Shown here: positions 13,301 through 25,780 of the stretch, piece after piece
How positions within the stretch are numbered: the first letter of the stretch is position 1
Layout: each line of letters starts with the position of its first letter
From: Datnioides undecimradiatus
Taxonomy: Eukaryota > Chordata > Actinopteri > Lobotiformes > Datnioididae
Direction: 5' to 3'
Length of the DNA: 64,000 nucleotides
NCBI GenBank assembly: GCA_008933995.1
Contig: WARS01000029.1
Coordinates: forward strand, 17,607,131-17,671,130
Program-made: the position numbers and the translations under genes
Notes under the pieces: generated by a model
Seen by the model: the letters and a program-made list of their open reading frames with translations, nothing else
Told to the model about the DNA's origin: nothing
Database searches by the model: none

Positions 13301-14880
13301 TAATCGGTCTGTTATGACCGGTATCTTAGGGGGTTAATGTTAGTAAATTACAGGTAGACATACAATGTACTGAATAACACTTTGACAAAGTGGCAGAATA
13401 AATAAAACACAAGAAACGAATGAGCACCAATATACCAACACATATGTTACATGAATCCGCTGTACATAGCCTATGAAGTATGAAGTTGACTTTACTTACA
13501 TGTTGCATGCATCACACAAGTTGCACAGAAGGAAGAAGCTAAGTTACATTGCAGACATTTTTGGGGGGACAGTGCTAAAGGAGAGCATTACATTCTATCA
13601 CATTTGAATTTTCTGTGTGTATGATGTGTTGAGCAAGACTTGAAGCATTTCTTTTGTTTTTGCGCACTTTGTATTCGCCGTGTATGTGTTGTCAAATTGG
13701 CGAATGTGTTTCTTCACTTGTTTGTTTTTTTATTCATTTGCCGCGCTTTTGTAAATGCTTTCCATGTGTTGCGAAAATGAAAAGGTGTTTTCTTCTTTTT
13801 TTTTTGCTTGTACTTTGTCTACTTGCATGTGTTTTTCTTACGTTGTGGAGCGCTGAGCTCTCAGGGCCACTGTACTTTTCTCTACTTGTGCTACTCTTAC
13901 ACTGTTTTGTCTTGTTTATCATTATCCCTTAAGTTTCACTTAAGTTCCCTCCACGGCTGCTGTTCAAGAGAAGTTACATGCACTCTTAATTAAAACTTTG
14001 CTGAAAATGTAGAAACAGGCGATTCTTGTCTTTACACTCATCAACAGATTGATCAACATTCTGATATCTTCCAGAGCATGTAAACAATCTGACAGATCTG
14101 AACACATTCACAAATGTGTGAGCAGCAGTTGTGCAAAGTAAACTTTACTCCACAAAAAACTCATCAAACTTCTGTCCCACAAAAGCCTCAAACAATCCGC
14201 TGCAGCAGCTAACATTCATTGTGAGAGACAGGTGCTCCAGACTGGCTCTAAGCTTATTCATCCCAGAATGTTCCTGGTACAAGAATATAACCCTCTGCGT
14301 GTGTGTATGTGTATGTGTGGGTGTCTATATGTGTTTGTGCAAGTGAGCGTGTGTGTCTGTTTGTTCTCTCATTTCCCATTTCTCATATCTCATGTCTGTG
14401 GTTTCGCAGACAGCAAGGGCCCATCTCACGAGAGCCGAGGCATGACTCAGACCTACGCAGACTTGTGGCTGGCGGCTGTGACTCAGAAAGGAAGGGAAAG
14501 GGAGGGGGAGAGAAGAGGGAAAAGGAAGGTATTCGGGAGGGTGGGAGTATGTGTATGTGTGTGAGTGTGTTGGGGGGCGGTTGTAGAAACAGAGACAAGT
14601 GGAGGGTATCATAGATGGGATGTCGTTTCCCCACTCACCCAGGGTAGCAGAGATGAGCAGCTGGCCATGAGTGCATGTGTGGCAGCATCGCTCAGCGCAC
14701 ACAATGCACACACATGCATACACAGACGCTGATACACAGATGCAGGCGCACAGGAGCAGCTGAAAATAGCAAAACAGAGGCCTTCCACAACATCTGCCAA
14801 TTATCTGGCAGAAAGCAGGCCTGGGTCCAGGATCAGAGCAGTCCCAGCTGTGGGCCTGGACCGGAGGATGGCACTGATAG
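10376..14880. other. Non-coding stretch with short GT and GA tracts
   Basis: Apart from the GT run at 11032 this holds unique sequence. A GC-balanced section at about 11690-11960 (clusters of TGACC and GGCCA motifs) is the least repeat-like part. No exon is recognised. Confidence 0.45.
11032..11056 (+). repeat. GT microsatellite
   Basis: About ten uninterrupted GT units with a short diverged tail, followed by a GA run. Confidence 0.7.
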
Positions 14881-17800
14881 AAATAGAGAGTGAAAGGAGA
14901 GAGAGAAAGAGAGAGAGGTGGAGAGAGAGAGAGAAATTGTCTATAACAGACAAAGGGTTTTACAACGAGAAAACTGGCTCCCATTGCGACAGGCGCATAG
15001 ATGAGTCTGTCATAAACACATAGATTTATTTTATCCATATGTGCCGCAGAGAAACAACCAGGGCCCCAGCCTTCCAACAGCATTGGCAGGAATCACAATA
15101 TCCTTGACAGTCAGTCAGTTTTGCCCACCTTCCCTCCTTCTCCATCCCTCTCGCCCTCCCTTTGGTCTCCTCTGCGCTCAGAAAAAGAAAGACAAACTCA
15201 TTTCCATACAAATGGAGTGAGAGCCTGCAGCCCAGGGACCCAGTGGAATTGCAAATATTTCATCTTTGCCTGGGAGCCTCGCGCTATTACTCCGTGGCCA
15301 TTATCCCCTCTCTTTCATTCTGTCTCTTCTTTCACTTTCTTTCTCCTCTTTGCTCTCATACCGACTCACCTCTGCTATCCACCCATGCTTACGCTGACCC
15401 TCCGCGCCTCCATCTATCATTTGGTCCTCCAAATCATCCATCTAACAGAAAAACATCCTCCCACAATTTTTACAGCATTAATGCCATTCACTACCTCGCC
15501 TGTATAGTCAAAGATAACTTTACTACAAAGCAAAACTCAATTTAGGCTTCCGATCCGGCATCTGAGTTGAAGTTAGTCATTTCTGAACAACTTCAGGGGT
15601 GAGCGCTGTCAAGACTTTCAAGTGCCGCAGCTCAGCCAGAAAGCAAGTGCTGCCCTTCTGTTTCAACTTCTACTTCTGTCTTTTTTTCCCCCTGCAACAT
15701 CCCTCCATCCTCGCCTACTTCATAGCATCTGCCCAGTGCCCACATTCTTGGGCACACATGGTGTCCAGCAGCTGCCAGGTCAGCATAGGTGCTGCAGCAC
15801 AGATTGCCTGGTGCTGGCCTCCTACCCAGGCGAGCTGCCAGTTGTGGACACAGAGACAGCATGGAGGACGCTGCAGAGGGTAGAGGATTTAATAGGCTTT
15901 ATAGGGCACGGTGTGCTGGCTTCTTCCATTACTGATCAAAAGTAAAGAAAAGCATGTGGAGATGAATCGCCACATATTAGTCAATACATGGATGGTAATT
16001 GCCAAATGTGTATTGGATTGCTGGATTGGAATCATTCAATTAACATTAAAATTTAAATTTGACATTTTAGCTACCGTGGAGCTATTGATGGGGGCACTGA
16101 ACCTGCAAATCTCAAATGCATTTAATATTCCTTTTCTATTCAGGCTTGCAAAATTTCCATGCCGCACATAAAACTTCTCCTTACAGTACTTTCTGCTTGC
16201 TCTACATTTTTTTCTCAAGAGGGAGGCCCTGGCCAGGAGATAGGGAGTCCTTTACATGGCTGATTTTACTAGTATACAAAGAGGAGCAGAGGGAGGACAG
16301 GCTAGGCCCCAGATGGACAGTGTGTAATGTTGTTAGCTATAGTTAGCCAATTTAGTCACACTGCCAGCAGCTCTCATTACATGATCTAATTCTCCCTCTC
16401 TATCTCTCTTCCCCTCCTATTGCTCCAGCACATACACACACACACACCCACACAAGCCAGAGAGGATGGAGGGAGTGCCAGGAGGTGAAAGACAGGAGGT
16501 GAAAGACAGACAGACATGTCTGTGTGTGTGTGTCTGTGTGTGTGTGTGTGTGTGGATGCAGGCGGAGGTGGTGGAGTGGCACACAGCACCAGTATGTGTT
16601 CAGGAGGTTATGCAGGGCCTCCTCACTCAGGAACTTCTAGTTTTCCAACAAGAGAAAGGCATCAAAATTGAATGAAGATATTAATAATTCAGCGTCAGAT
16701 TTCTCCAAGAAAACAGGTTTTCTGAAACGATAAAGCAAAAATCAATGCTGCCTCTCTCCTCTCTCTGTCTCTCTTTCGTTCCCCATCTCCTCATGCATGC
16801 GTGGAGGAGAAAGGAAGAGGGGGTGGTGAGGATCAGCGTGTATGGCTGTATGCCTCTTTGTTTGCGCCCCATGTGTGGGAGCTTCTGTCGGTGTGCTTCT
16901 GTGTGCGTTCTAGCAGGGTGGACATCAGCTTCGTGCCCAGCAGCCTGTGCTGTTACTCAGTGAATCCCCTGGAGGCAAAAGCGCTGCTTCAGCCTCACCA
17001 CCTCCAGACTGGGTCAGAGGAGAGGAGACACCACGTGGCGGGAGGTGCAAACCTCAGCGGGGCTTTAGGAAAAACAGCCACACATGCACAAGCACATGCA
17101 TATATGCGCGCACCCATCTGAGAACACACTTTAAAAAAACTACTGTGAGACAAACAGGCTGCTCATGCTTTTGAACATTGATGTGTTGGGTCAACCAGCA
17201 TACAGCATGAGCTAATTATCACCTCTCTATGAAGCTGTCTGGAGAGGAGCAGGTACACACCCAGTGCTTGCACATGTGCACGTGTGTTTGTGTCAGAATG
17301 TCAGACACACCACTGAGTCTCTGCTTGGTGTTGTCTCTTTTCATATATCTCCAGAACACCAACCTCTCTTACTACATGCCTCTCCTACTTAACCCACAGA
17401 GTCCCAAAAGTAGAAATGAAACTGAAATCTGTCATCTCTCGCTCCGTCTTTGCTCAATAGTCGCATGGATGGCTTGTCAGATTTTTCTCCACAGTAACGT
17501 TAAGTTGGGGAGTTTGCAGCATGGCTGTGTGGGCAGGGTGGTTTACTAATGTTTTTAGAAACACTTGACTTGCAGGGTTATCTGGTTGGGACATTTTTGG
17601 CTCTGGCATGATGAGGAGGAGGAGGAAATTGTAAACGAGAGACGCAAATTGAAGGAGGACGGGCTGTTAAACAGCTTCCTAAATAAGAATTACTGTCTTC
17701 TTTGGAGAACTACTGAGATTGGACACAACCGCCACGCAGCACAGTCATCCATTGTAAAGGGCATGCAATGAATAGAGTACATTTGTAGAGACGCTTGTGA

Positions 17801-18768
17801 TACCACACTTTTGCTGAGGGTTTGCAACAGAGGTGTTGATTCAGCTCCATTTAGTGGTTTTAATAAAGCTGCATTGTCTGGTTTCCACCTGTAAGTGGTG
17901 GAGTTGGGAGTCGGGTATGTCAGACACGCCTGATTGGAAGTGAAGTTTGTTTTTTTTTTATAGACAGTATTAGCTGAGTCACAGTTTGAACACTTCCACA
18001 TCATAGACCGACATGAAACTCTGTCGGCTGAATCATCACTACAGAAGAATTACAACTCTGCTAGAAAATATCTCATTCTCAAAATTGTTTGAGCTTGTAC
18101 TGTTGACTTACCATTAACGACAACGCCCAAGTGTATCTTGAAAAAATATACACTGAATGTATCTATACGTTATGTTGAGAAAACTAGAGATGGAAAGTGG
18201 GGTTTAAATCAAATTACTTTTATATTCTGTTTGAGTTTTGAATGATTAACACTGGTGCTAATTCACAAAGCATTTTACATTTACTACTGCTCTGATTTGC
18301 ACCTCAGACTTGCTTCTTTTCCAAAGCAGCAGTGACAAAAGCCCAAGTGAGAAGTCTATTAAGAGTTGTCCACCATGCCTGCAAACAGACAAAGCCCAAT
18401 TTTTCAGAAACAGATTTGAAATCACTACAACTGGTGGTCATAGCATAAGCCTGCTGTACATGTGGAAAAAAACACTACAAAGGCCACGGGGTCCAGCTTT
18501 GCAACGCTGTTCTTCAGGTAAAAAATGTCTCTATAAAGAGCAACGAAGAAGAAAGGCGTTTGATGCTACAATAAGAACAGTGACAGATGAAGAATGTTTT
18601 CTTTATTCATGTGCCCAATATGCCGATAAGCGTCCCCATTTGGTGGAACACATCCTCCATGGGGAGATTAGAAGCAACACAGACTAACTTCCTGTGATTG
18701 TTGAGGACAAACGATGACGCCTTGTGTCTTTATGTGTGGGTGGCACATCTGGCACAAGAAGCTAATAA

Positions 18769-18770
<2 letters not shown>
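14881..18770. other. Non-coding stretch, GA and CT biased in parts
   Basis: A GA-rich run (14885-14936) and CT-rich patches (15120-15420) explain the long frames seen there. An AT-rich, TAAT-containing stretch at 16000-16160 may be a conserved element. The 125-codon frame at 18310-18687 has no recognisable domain. Confidence 0.45.
16519..16554 (+). repeat. TG microsatellite with one interruption
   Basis: TG units broken once by TC. A shorter CA run lies about 80 nt upstream at 16433-16446. Confidence 0.75.
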
Positions 18771-18808
<38 letters not shown>

Positions 18809-18817
18809 TGTGTGTGT
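18771..18817 (+). repeat. TG microsatellite
   Basis: Seventeen TG units, one TTTG interruption, then more TG units. Open frames in both directions through it are low-complexity artefacts. Confidence 0.8.
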
Positions 18818-21800
18818 TCCTCCCTTTTTCTGTGTGCCCGTAGGGACACACATCCACTTCTGTGCATGTATGTGTGTGTATTTGCACTGTTATGTATTTG
18901 TGTCCATGTATATTAGTACTCTCTGATGTATGTGTGAATGCTCCTACGCATGCACAACCCCTGAAAGTTTGTGCATGCAATATGTGTGTACATTCGTTCC
19001 AAGTGTGTGTTTGGCGTGTTGTGAGAGATGGAGGAGGTTCTGCTCCTCTGACACAGTCACTGTGTCATGCAGACATATCCAGAGTAGAAGAAATCATTAC
19101 ACTATGTTCTCAGTAATAAATTAGTGGGTTGAGGTAACCCAAGGCAAGGTAATACAAGGTTAATAATGCACTGTTATTCCCCACTGGCAGAAATAAACAA
19201 TCTCCTCTGTTTATTTGCCTTCGCTACACTCCCACGAGAAGCTAGAAACAGCAGGACAGAGGCGTGGAAAGAGGGAAATGGAGGGAAAAAAGATAGCGGG
19301 ATGAGAGTGAGAAAGATAGATGACAAATAGATGATGCTCCATTCCCACTCTGACACCCACCTAACCCTTCTGCCGTGTCCTTCGTCTCACTGCTGAGAAA
19401 AATTAAAACAGGTCGACCCACGTTTTGTTTTTTTTTTCTCTCGTCCCTTTTTCCTTCCTCCACATCAGGCCATCACTCTCTATTTAACCATCTTCCTTTC
19501 TCTCTTCCTCCCACTCTACTGGTCATTGGATGGGTCAGGACGGGAGTCACGACAGGCTCTGGGATGAACCCCCCACTATCCGTCATTCATCACATCCCAC
19601 AAATGACAGCTGCCTCTACCCACTCACACGTTCACCTCTGCAATTCTCATGGAAGACAATGTGTTGCATGTAGCAGTGATACATCAGCACGCCTATTCAT
19701 TAAAGACCATTTAAATAACTCTTCGTGATATTAACCATTGTGTTTGGGCATAAATAATGTTGTACCATGATGCAAAACCATGGCCAGCTTGTCGGTGATA
19801 CTACGCAGCTCGTGATTCATTACAAAGCCAGTATATAAAGTAAAATGCATTTGAACTATGAGGTGTAAGGAGTTATTTAAGTGAAACACAAAAGCTTAAA
19901 TCAGAGTACAATGTATGTTTGTTTGTTTGTTAGCTTATTTATCATACGTTTTAAAGCACTTGAACTAGAATAGGTAGTTGTGCCTGTTAGTTCATCTCCT
20001 TTGTAACCATGTGCCGCCAAACAGGCATGCATGTCATCAGAATAGTATGTTAATAAATATGCATTAGCAGTCAGCCAATAACTTACAAGTTACAAAATTT
20101 TATTGAAATATATATAACGCCCTCACCAGTGGGACCTCAGATATAGGCCCTTATGAGATCACTTGAAATGAGGAGTCTGTGACTCTGCAATCCATTTGCA
20201 TGTTGCCACTATGGACTTCAAATTTCAGCAGAAAGCAAACATCAAAACCTTTGTCAGTCTCATGTGGATGACTATCAATGGCTATGACCCAGAGATCAAA
20301 AAGCAGTCTTAGCAGTGAAAAGGTCGGCAGTATCTAAGTGGGAAGTGGGTGCAGATCAGATCAAATCAGGCGGACATGCTGGTTGTGCCTCATGAATACA
20401 GCTACAAGGGCCAGACTGACAATAGAGGTTTTTACTATTCCCTTTTGACATTCTGAGGCGCATGGGTAAAGAATTTTCTGAAAACAAAAACAAAAACAAA
20501 AAAAAACAACCTAAAATGTGCTCCATAGTACAGCACATTGAAAACACACAATGTTTTTTTGGTTGCAACAACAAAATTAGGTAAAGGGTTGCCAATTCGA
20601 CACTGTGAAAGAGGTCCAGAGGACATCACAGACTGCGTTTTTACAAGGTTACATAACAGGACTTCTGGGATGTCATCCAAGACTGACAGGAGTACTGGGA
20701 CTGGTGTATTGGTGCATAAGGTGACAATTTTAAAGGGGATGGTGGTCAAATTTGAATCTGGTATGAGTTTTTCTTTTTGTACACTCAGTTCCATGAAAAT
20801 GTGATGGCACCTTGGATCTTGACCACAACACCTGTGTGTGGATTTGAGTAAGTGTGCTATGCGCATGGGTGTATGGTGGGAAGTACAGCAACCCTCACCA
20901 TTATTCAACATATAGTCCTTAATTAGCAACTCTACGTCTGTTAATTGCACCAACAGGAAGGGAGGGAGGGTCTGCTGAGATACCACATCTTTTTATTTTC
21001 TTAACGTGTAAAGAAAGAGTCTTGCTGTGAATGATGTGATGTACAATGTTCAGAGATCTTTGTGGGAGCAGTGTGTCTTCATGGTCATGCAGAGACACAA
21101 CACGATACAGAGCAGAGAGAAGAGATAGATGACATACTTGTCACATTTTATTGCAAGAGATGGTGTTCCTTCTCTGTGACAGCTCTACCCGCAGTGACAT
21201 TAAAGCCCCCACAGCCATCATCTGATGATCTCACTGATGACACACATAAGACACAAACAGACACACAATCACCTGCCCAGTCATGACCTCAAAGCTCTTC
21301 CTGAATAGACAGTTCTTAGAATCACGCTTACCTTAAACAGAAACCTGGTATGCACGTGGAGCCCACCAATAAATGCAAACACACACACACACACACACAC
21401 GTGTGCCCACACACATGCAAAGGCTGCAGCTGAAAGGTGAACCGCACTGATCATTGCATATGCAACCCCTGTCACCTGCATGGTGAGACAGGACAGATAA
21501 TGCAGGAGTAGGAGGCAGAGGCCAGAGACACAGAGCAAAGTAAGCAGCAGTGCGAGAGTCAGATAGGAAGTGAAGTAGCTAAAAACAGAGCTCACATGCG
21601 AGGTGAGCCTGTCAGAAGAACTACTAAAACCCACCACAGGGACTTACTAACTAGGTCACACAGGACCTTTGGGTGTCTGGGTGAGCACTGCACTTTTCAA
21701 AGAGAGGCCAACTTCTCTCCATTAAGGTAGAATAAAAGAATGTAGGATCTATCATGTCCACCTTAATCTCCATCAGGGGAATGCTCATTATGCCCTATCT

Positions 21801-22332
21801 ACTGCCATGATCATTTTTTTAGCATTTCTATTTCCCTAGGTAAACACTTATTTTCACCTCAGGCCAGTCTTTTGTGCTGCGTGTGCATCACTAAAATGAG
21901 GTCGACGTATCCCTATTGATTCCTTTCAAAGTAGCGCTTCTGTGTAAAATTCATTAAATCAGTTCTTCTAAGGTGTTTTTAAGCTGACCTAAACCCGTAT
22001 CCATCAAAATGTACACGGAGCCACCAGTTACGCTTTTGGAGTGCAAGCACAATCATATTTTACAGATTAAGGACAGGAGGGGTCTGACATTCAAACCCTA
22101 CCGAAAATATTATTCATCTTAATTTTAGAGGCAAACTTAATTGTATTAGATCATAAATAGATCATTCAACCAGCATCGCCTACAGCATCAGTAAAATCCA
22201 CAAGGATCATAAACTCCCTTCTAAAGACCCATAATGTATCCAACCCATATTCCAACAGTTTGCCTTTCCCAGGAGAATATCTTAATGATTATTGTATTGT
22301 AATAACACTCCGTTACCAGACATGTAGGTGTT
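18818..22332. other. Non-coding stretch, no gene seen
   Basis: Contains GT-rich flanks of the 18.8 kb microsatellite, an A-rich AAAAC repeat near 20480-20512 and the AC run at 21379. The 183-codon minus frame at 20435-20986 is open but shows no family motif and was not accepted. Confidence 0.45.
21379..21400 (+). repeat. AC microsatellite
   Basis: Eleven AC units. Confidence 0.8.
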
Positions 22333-22645
22333 TTATTAAACAGGCAATAGGCAATTTTTTTGCTTTAACTTATCATTAGGAGTTAAATTTTGATTGCTGT
22401 AGAATAACGACACCATCAGCGTTTCGATTGGCTCCCTGTAAGTGTGTTTCGCTGCACATTTCTGTCTGCCACCGGGTTTGAACTCCTGAGAAAATCTCCT
22501 CCTCCTCGTCTTTTCACGTCTCCATTACAGACTAAATGAACGAATAAACTCTTAAACTGTTTCTCTTCATGTTTTCTTCTATTCTCCCGTCTACTCCGAC
22601 ACCATCCTTTACTGGAGTTATTTGTTTGTGAGAAGCAATACTCAA
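22333..22645 (+). repeat. Dispersed repeat family X, copy 1
   Basis: This aligns over its whole length with 38299-38626, on the same strand. Shared blocks include AAACAGGCAAT, TGTCTGCCA, GAAAATCTCCTCCTCCT, GACTAAATGAA and GAAGCAATACTCAAAC (GCTCAAAC in the other copy). A B-box-like GGTTTGAACTCC occurs in this copy only, so an RNA polymerase III origin is not secure. No coding capacity is seen. Confidence 0.7.
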
Positions 22646-25249
22646 ACTATTCCATAGTACTCTGTGTAAATGATGACTGTAGGGCTGAGCCTGGTTGATG
22701 CTCAGCTGCAAGAGAGAGAGGTGTGGAGATGGCTCGTGAGAGCAGCGCCAGGTGAGGTGGTCGGCACAGCTGGTGCTTGCTGGCTAATCACTCTCTCTTT
22801 GAATGCATGAGCGTGCTGGACCTCACATATCTGCACCACATCAATGGCAGGACACCATGTTGGCCTTAGAGATTTTGTGTTACCGTGTATGCGAATGTTT
22901 ATGTTAAAATATGTGTGAGCAGAGGACCCAAATGAAAGGATGTTGTTAGCGAGCAGACTGCTATGTCTGAGATTTGTGTCGGGGGAAATCACAGTGGCAG
23001 CGAGACCTGCTACTTCCTTGGTGATCATGAGTGTTTATTCTCTCTTGTTTACAAAACGGTGATCTTTGTGGATGCTGCGACAAACTTGTGTCTCAGATTT
23101 GAATTTAATTTTGCCTTATTATATGCAGATGATTTACTTGTGTGCGCACTTGCTGCAGCATATTTTGTAAGAAGACTTTTGAGCTTGATTGATTTGTTTA
23201 GAATTCTGAGAGAGCTGACATTTCAGTTTAAAGAGTCAATTTTATTTTGAACCATGATACAACATTTCCACCATTCTTCAAATTTCTATCAATTTCCAAA
23301 ATGTTTAATGTGTAAATTACAAGTAATTCCCTGCAGTAACGAGCCACGGTACATGATGTTCTTTGCATTATCTACGTCACATCTAAATCTACTGGGATAA
23401 GCTGTGTACTGGTTGATGCTGTGGAAAGTACCAGTAGATATGATAACAACATCAGCGTTATCTGTGCTTTTAATTGAACATGTTTGAACATGTTTGTACC
23501 TGTGTATTCACCGTCATCACAGCTGGGGGTGGAGGGAGTGTGATCATATAAGTTAAACTCATCATATCTGTGTGGACACATCTGCTGTGCTTTCGCTCAC
23601 GTTTGTTATAGACAGACACGCTTTAAGCTCCCATCTTAGAGACACTATAATCAAACCAACACCCGAAGCCCACACAGAGCAGAGGGGCCAGCAGCCCACA
23701 CTCATGCACACATGATTGCACACATCTTCACACAGAAGCTCGTATAAACACTCTCACTCACTCGCTCATACAGGCACGCCTACAATCTCACATAGCTCTA
23801 AGCAGTTACCTGCAGCTTTTAATTGTACTTTGTGTGTTCTTATTCCACAAAACTCCAGACACCCACAGCCTCTCTGCTGCCTACCTTGTTGATAATCCCT
23901 TTTTTTTCCCCTTTAAGACACCATGCAGCCGATTTTCCGATGACTATGCCTGTGAGTCAACTCATTACATCCCCTTTTGTCTTGGTTTTTATTATCTCAG
24001 TACAGTGTGCACAGTCTGAAGCCTGTTTACATGCACACGCTATATGGTCAGTTTCATATGGGTGGTCAGGCAATGATGTGAATGAGATCCAAGCGTTTAT
24101 GTATGATTAACAAAGGATGACTCATTCGCCACGGCTTCCCGTCATGCTTGCATACTCACACACGAGGACACGCACTCACACATAGGTGTGCACGCACAGA
24201 ACACTCAGACCATTAAACACATGAAAGGAATATATGTAAGCATTCACTCTACACACCCACACACATTTCAGCACTTATAGACTTCTTGCCAAATGTCAAA
24301 TGCTTTTTGTGCATTTAATATGTAGGCTGCGGCTGTTGATATTCTTATTTAGTGTGACTACACTTGGACTCTGCAGTTGACATTCAGTCCATTCAAAGGC
24401 TAGCACTGGGCGCTGAGGCTTCGTCACATGAGTGTCTCCTTTCACAGAGCCTACTTGTATTTTACGGTTTTCTGTCATTTGGGGTGGTTCGGAGCCAGTA
24501 CAGTAATTCCACATGTGTCAGCAAAGAAGGAATTCAGTGTGGGTGATTGTAAAACATAATTGCTTGAACATAAAACCTCAACTTTTCTCAAATGTGAATA
24601 GTGTGTTACTGCGTGATCTGAAATGTGACATGTCCCTCCCCTCCCCTCTCACGTCAACTAGACTTAGTTAGGATGGAGAGGCATCTGTTTTGATCGTTTC
24701 GATCTCTGTACAGAAGCCAAGCTATTGTGTAAAACACACCCAGACACTTCTTTTCATGGAGGCACAAATGTAATACTTATTGATATATAGGTCTTGTTCT
24801 AGACCAAGGAAGCACTGATAACACACACATTGCATTATTAACAACAGATCCTGTTTCCCTTGAGAGGGAGAACATCTGTTTACATTAATATGTATGATCC
24901 TGCACACGTTCAACTGTTAATAAAAGCATGTATGTGTTTGACAAACCTGTGCGTACATGTATTGTAGGCCAGCGAAAGTCACTTATAGTACTCGTCATGT
25001 CTGTTCGAGTCTTTCTCTGTCTCCAGTCCCCTGCACTTTGTCACTCACAGCTCCTCTGGTTATGACCTGGCCCCTCTTGAGGGCCTCTGGGGCCCGCTGG
25101 CTAAATTAGTTTCAGAAGCACCAGGAACCGGAGTTGCAGGCCTCTAACCTCTCTTTGGATTACAAAACTCTAACCCTTCTCTCTGTCAAGGCCTCCCAAA
25201 GCCTTTGAAGTTGCTCATGGCTTTTCCTTCCTCACGCCACCCGACTCCG
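22646..25249. other. Non-coding stretch carrying one LINE fragment
   Basis: Apart from the reverse transcriptase remnant at 23098-23250, no feature was recognised. CA-rich patches occur at 23690-23780 and 24140-24270. Confidence 0.45.
23098..23250 (+). mobile_element. LINE reverse transcriptase fragment (YADD box)
   Basis: The translation contains FALLYADDLLV followed by LLSLIDLF and then KESILF. YADD is the catalytic box of non-LTR reverse transcriptases. The downstream order (LSLIDLF, then KS-LF) matches the L1/Tx1-type retrotransposons of fish as I know them. YADD starts at 23122. The frame remains open about 50 codons upstream but does not look like reverse transcriptase there. The fragment ends in a stop after about 40 more residues. 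It is a dead, 5'-truncated and eroded remnant; endonuclease and 3' domains were not found. Confidence 0.6.
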
Positions 25250-25780
25250 AATGACTCTACACCCACCTCTGCCCTTCACCCATCCTCCCTCGTATTCTCA
25301 CCCTCTCTTTCTTCCATCTCACCACTCCCCCTCCTCCTCCTTGTCCCTCTATCCATCTATCTGCCTGCAGGGTAAGGTCCCCCTCCTGTTTGGCCCCTCC
25401 CTCGACTTCCTCCCACTACTCTGGCCTTGATCCCTCTCCCTCTTACTTTCGCCCTCATCCCTCCTTTCTTTGTCTCTCCACCCTTAGAGGCTGTTGTATT
25501 GTCTCCTCCTCATGTGTCCAATCTCCATCTTTCTTCTCCATTAGCGTTTTCACATCTTCCACTTTCCTCCTCAAAATCTGCTTCCTCTCCCACTCTTTTT
25601 CTCAAGTTCTCACATCATCTTGTATTTCCTTATTCTACACTTCTTCACCTACTTCTCTCTTTACCCACTCTCTTGTTCTTCGTTTTGTTTTCCTCCCTCT
25701 CTCTTCTCTTTCTTCTTCCCTCCCTTGCTCCTTTTGGACCTTGTCCCCAGGGTTTTTATGCATGCCTCATACATTCCTTT
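25250..25780 (+). repeat. Long pyrimidine-rich tract
   Basis: About 530 nt strongly dominated by C and T on the + strand, with many CCTCC, TTCTTC and CTCTC runs. The open frames 25390-25791 and 25427-25939 come from the low stop-codon frequency of such sequence and are not supported as genes. Confidence 0.7.

Noticed and set aside
14325..15083. 252-codon minus-strand open frame, the longest in the window
   Set aside because: It runs through GT/CA and GA/CT tracts, is rich in Leu-Ser-Pro and Cys-Val-Cys artefacts, and has no domain or exon borders.
20435..20986. 183-codon minus frame considered as a transposase remnant
   Set aside because: No DDE-type spacing, helix-turn-helix or terminal repeats could be recognised, and A-rich repeats inflate its end.
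22465..22490. Possible tRNA gene from the B-box-like GGTTTGAACTCC
   Set aside because: No A box at the right distance and no cloverleaf pairing could be drawn. It lies inside a dispersed repeat.
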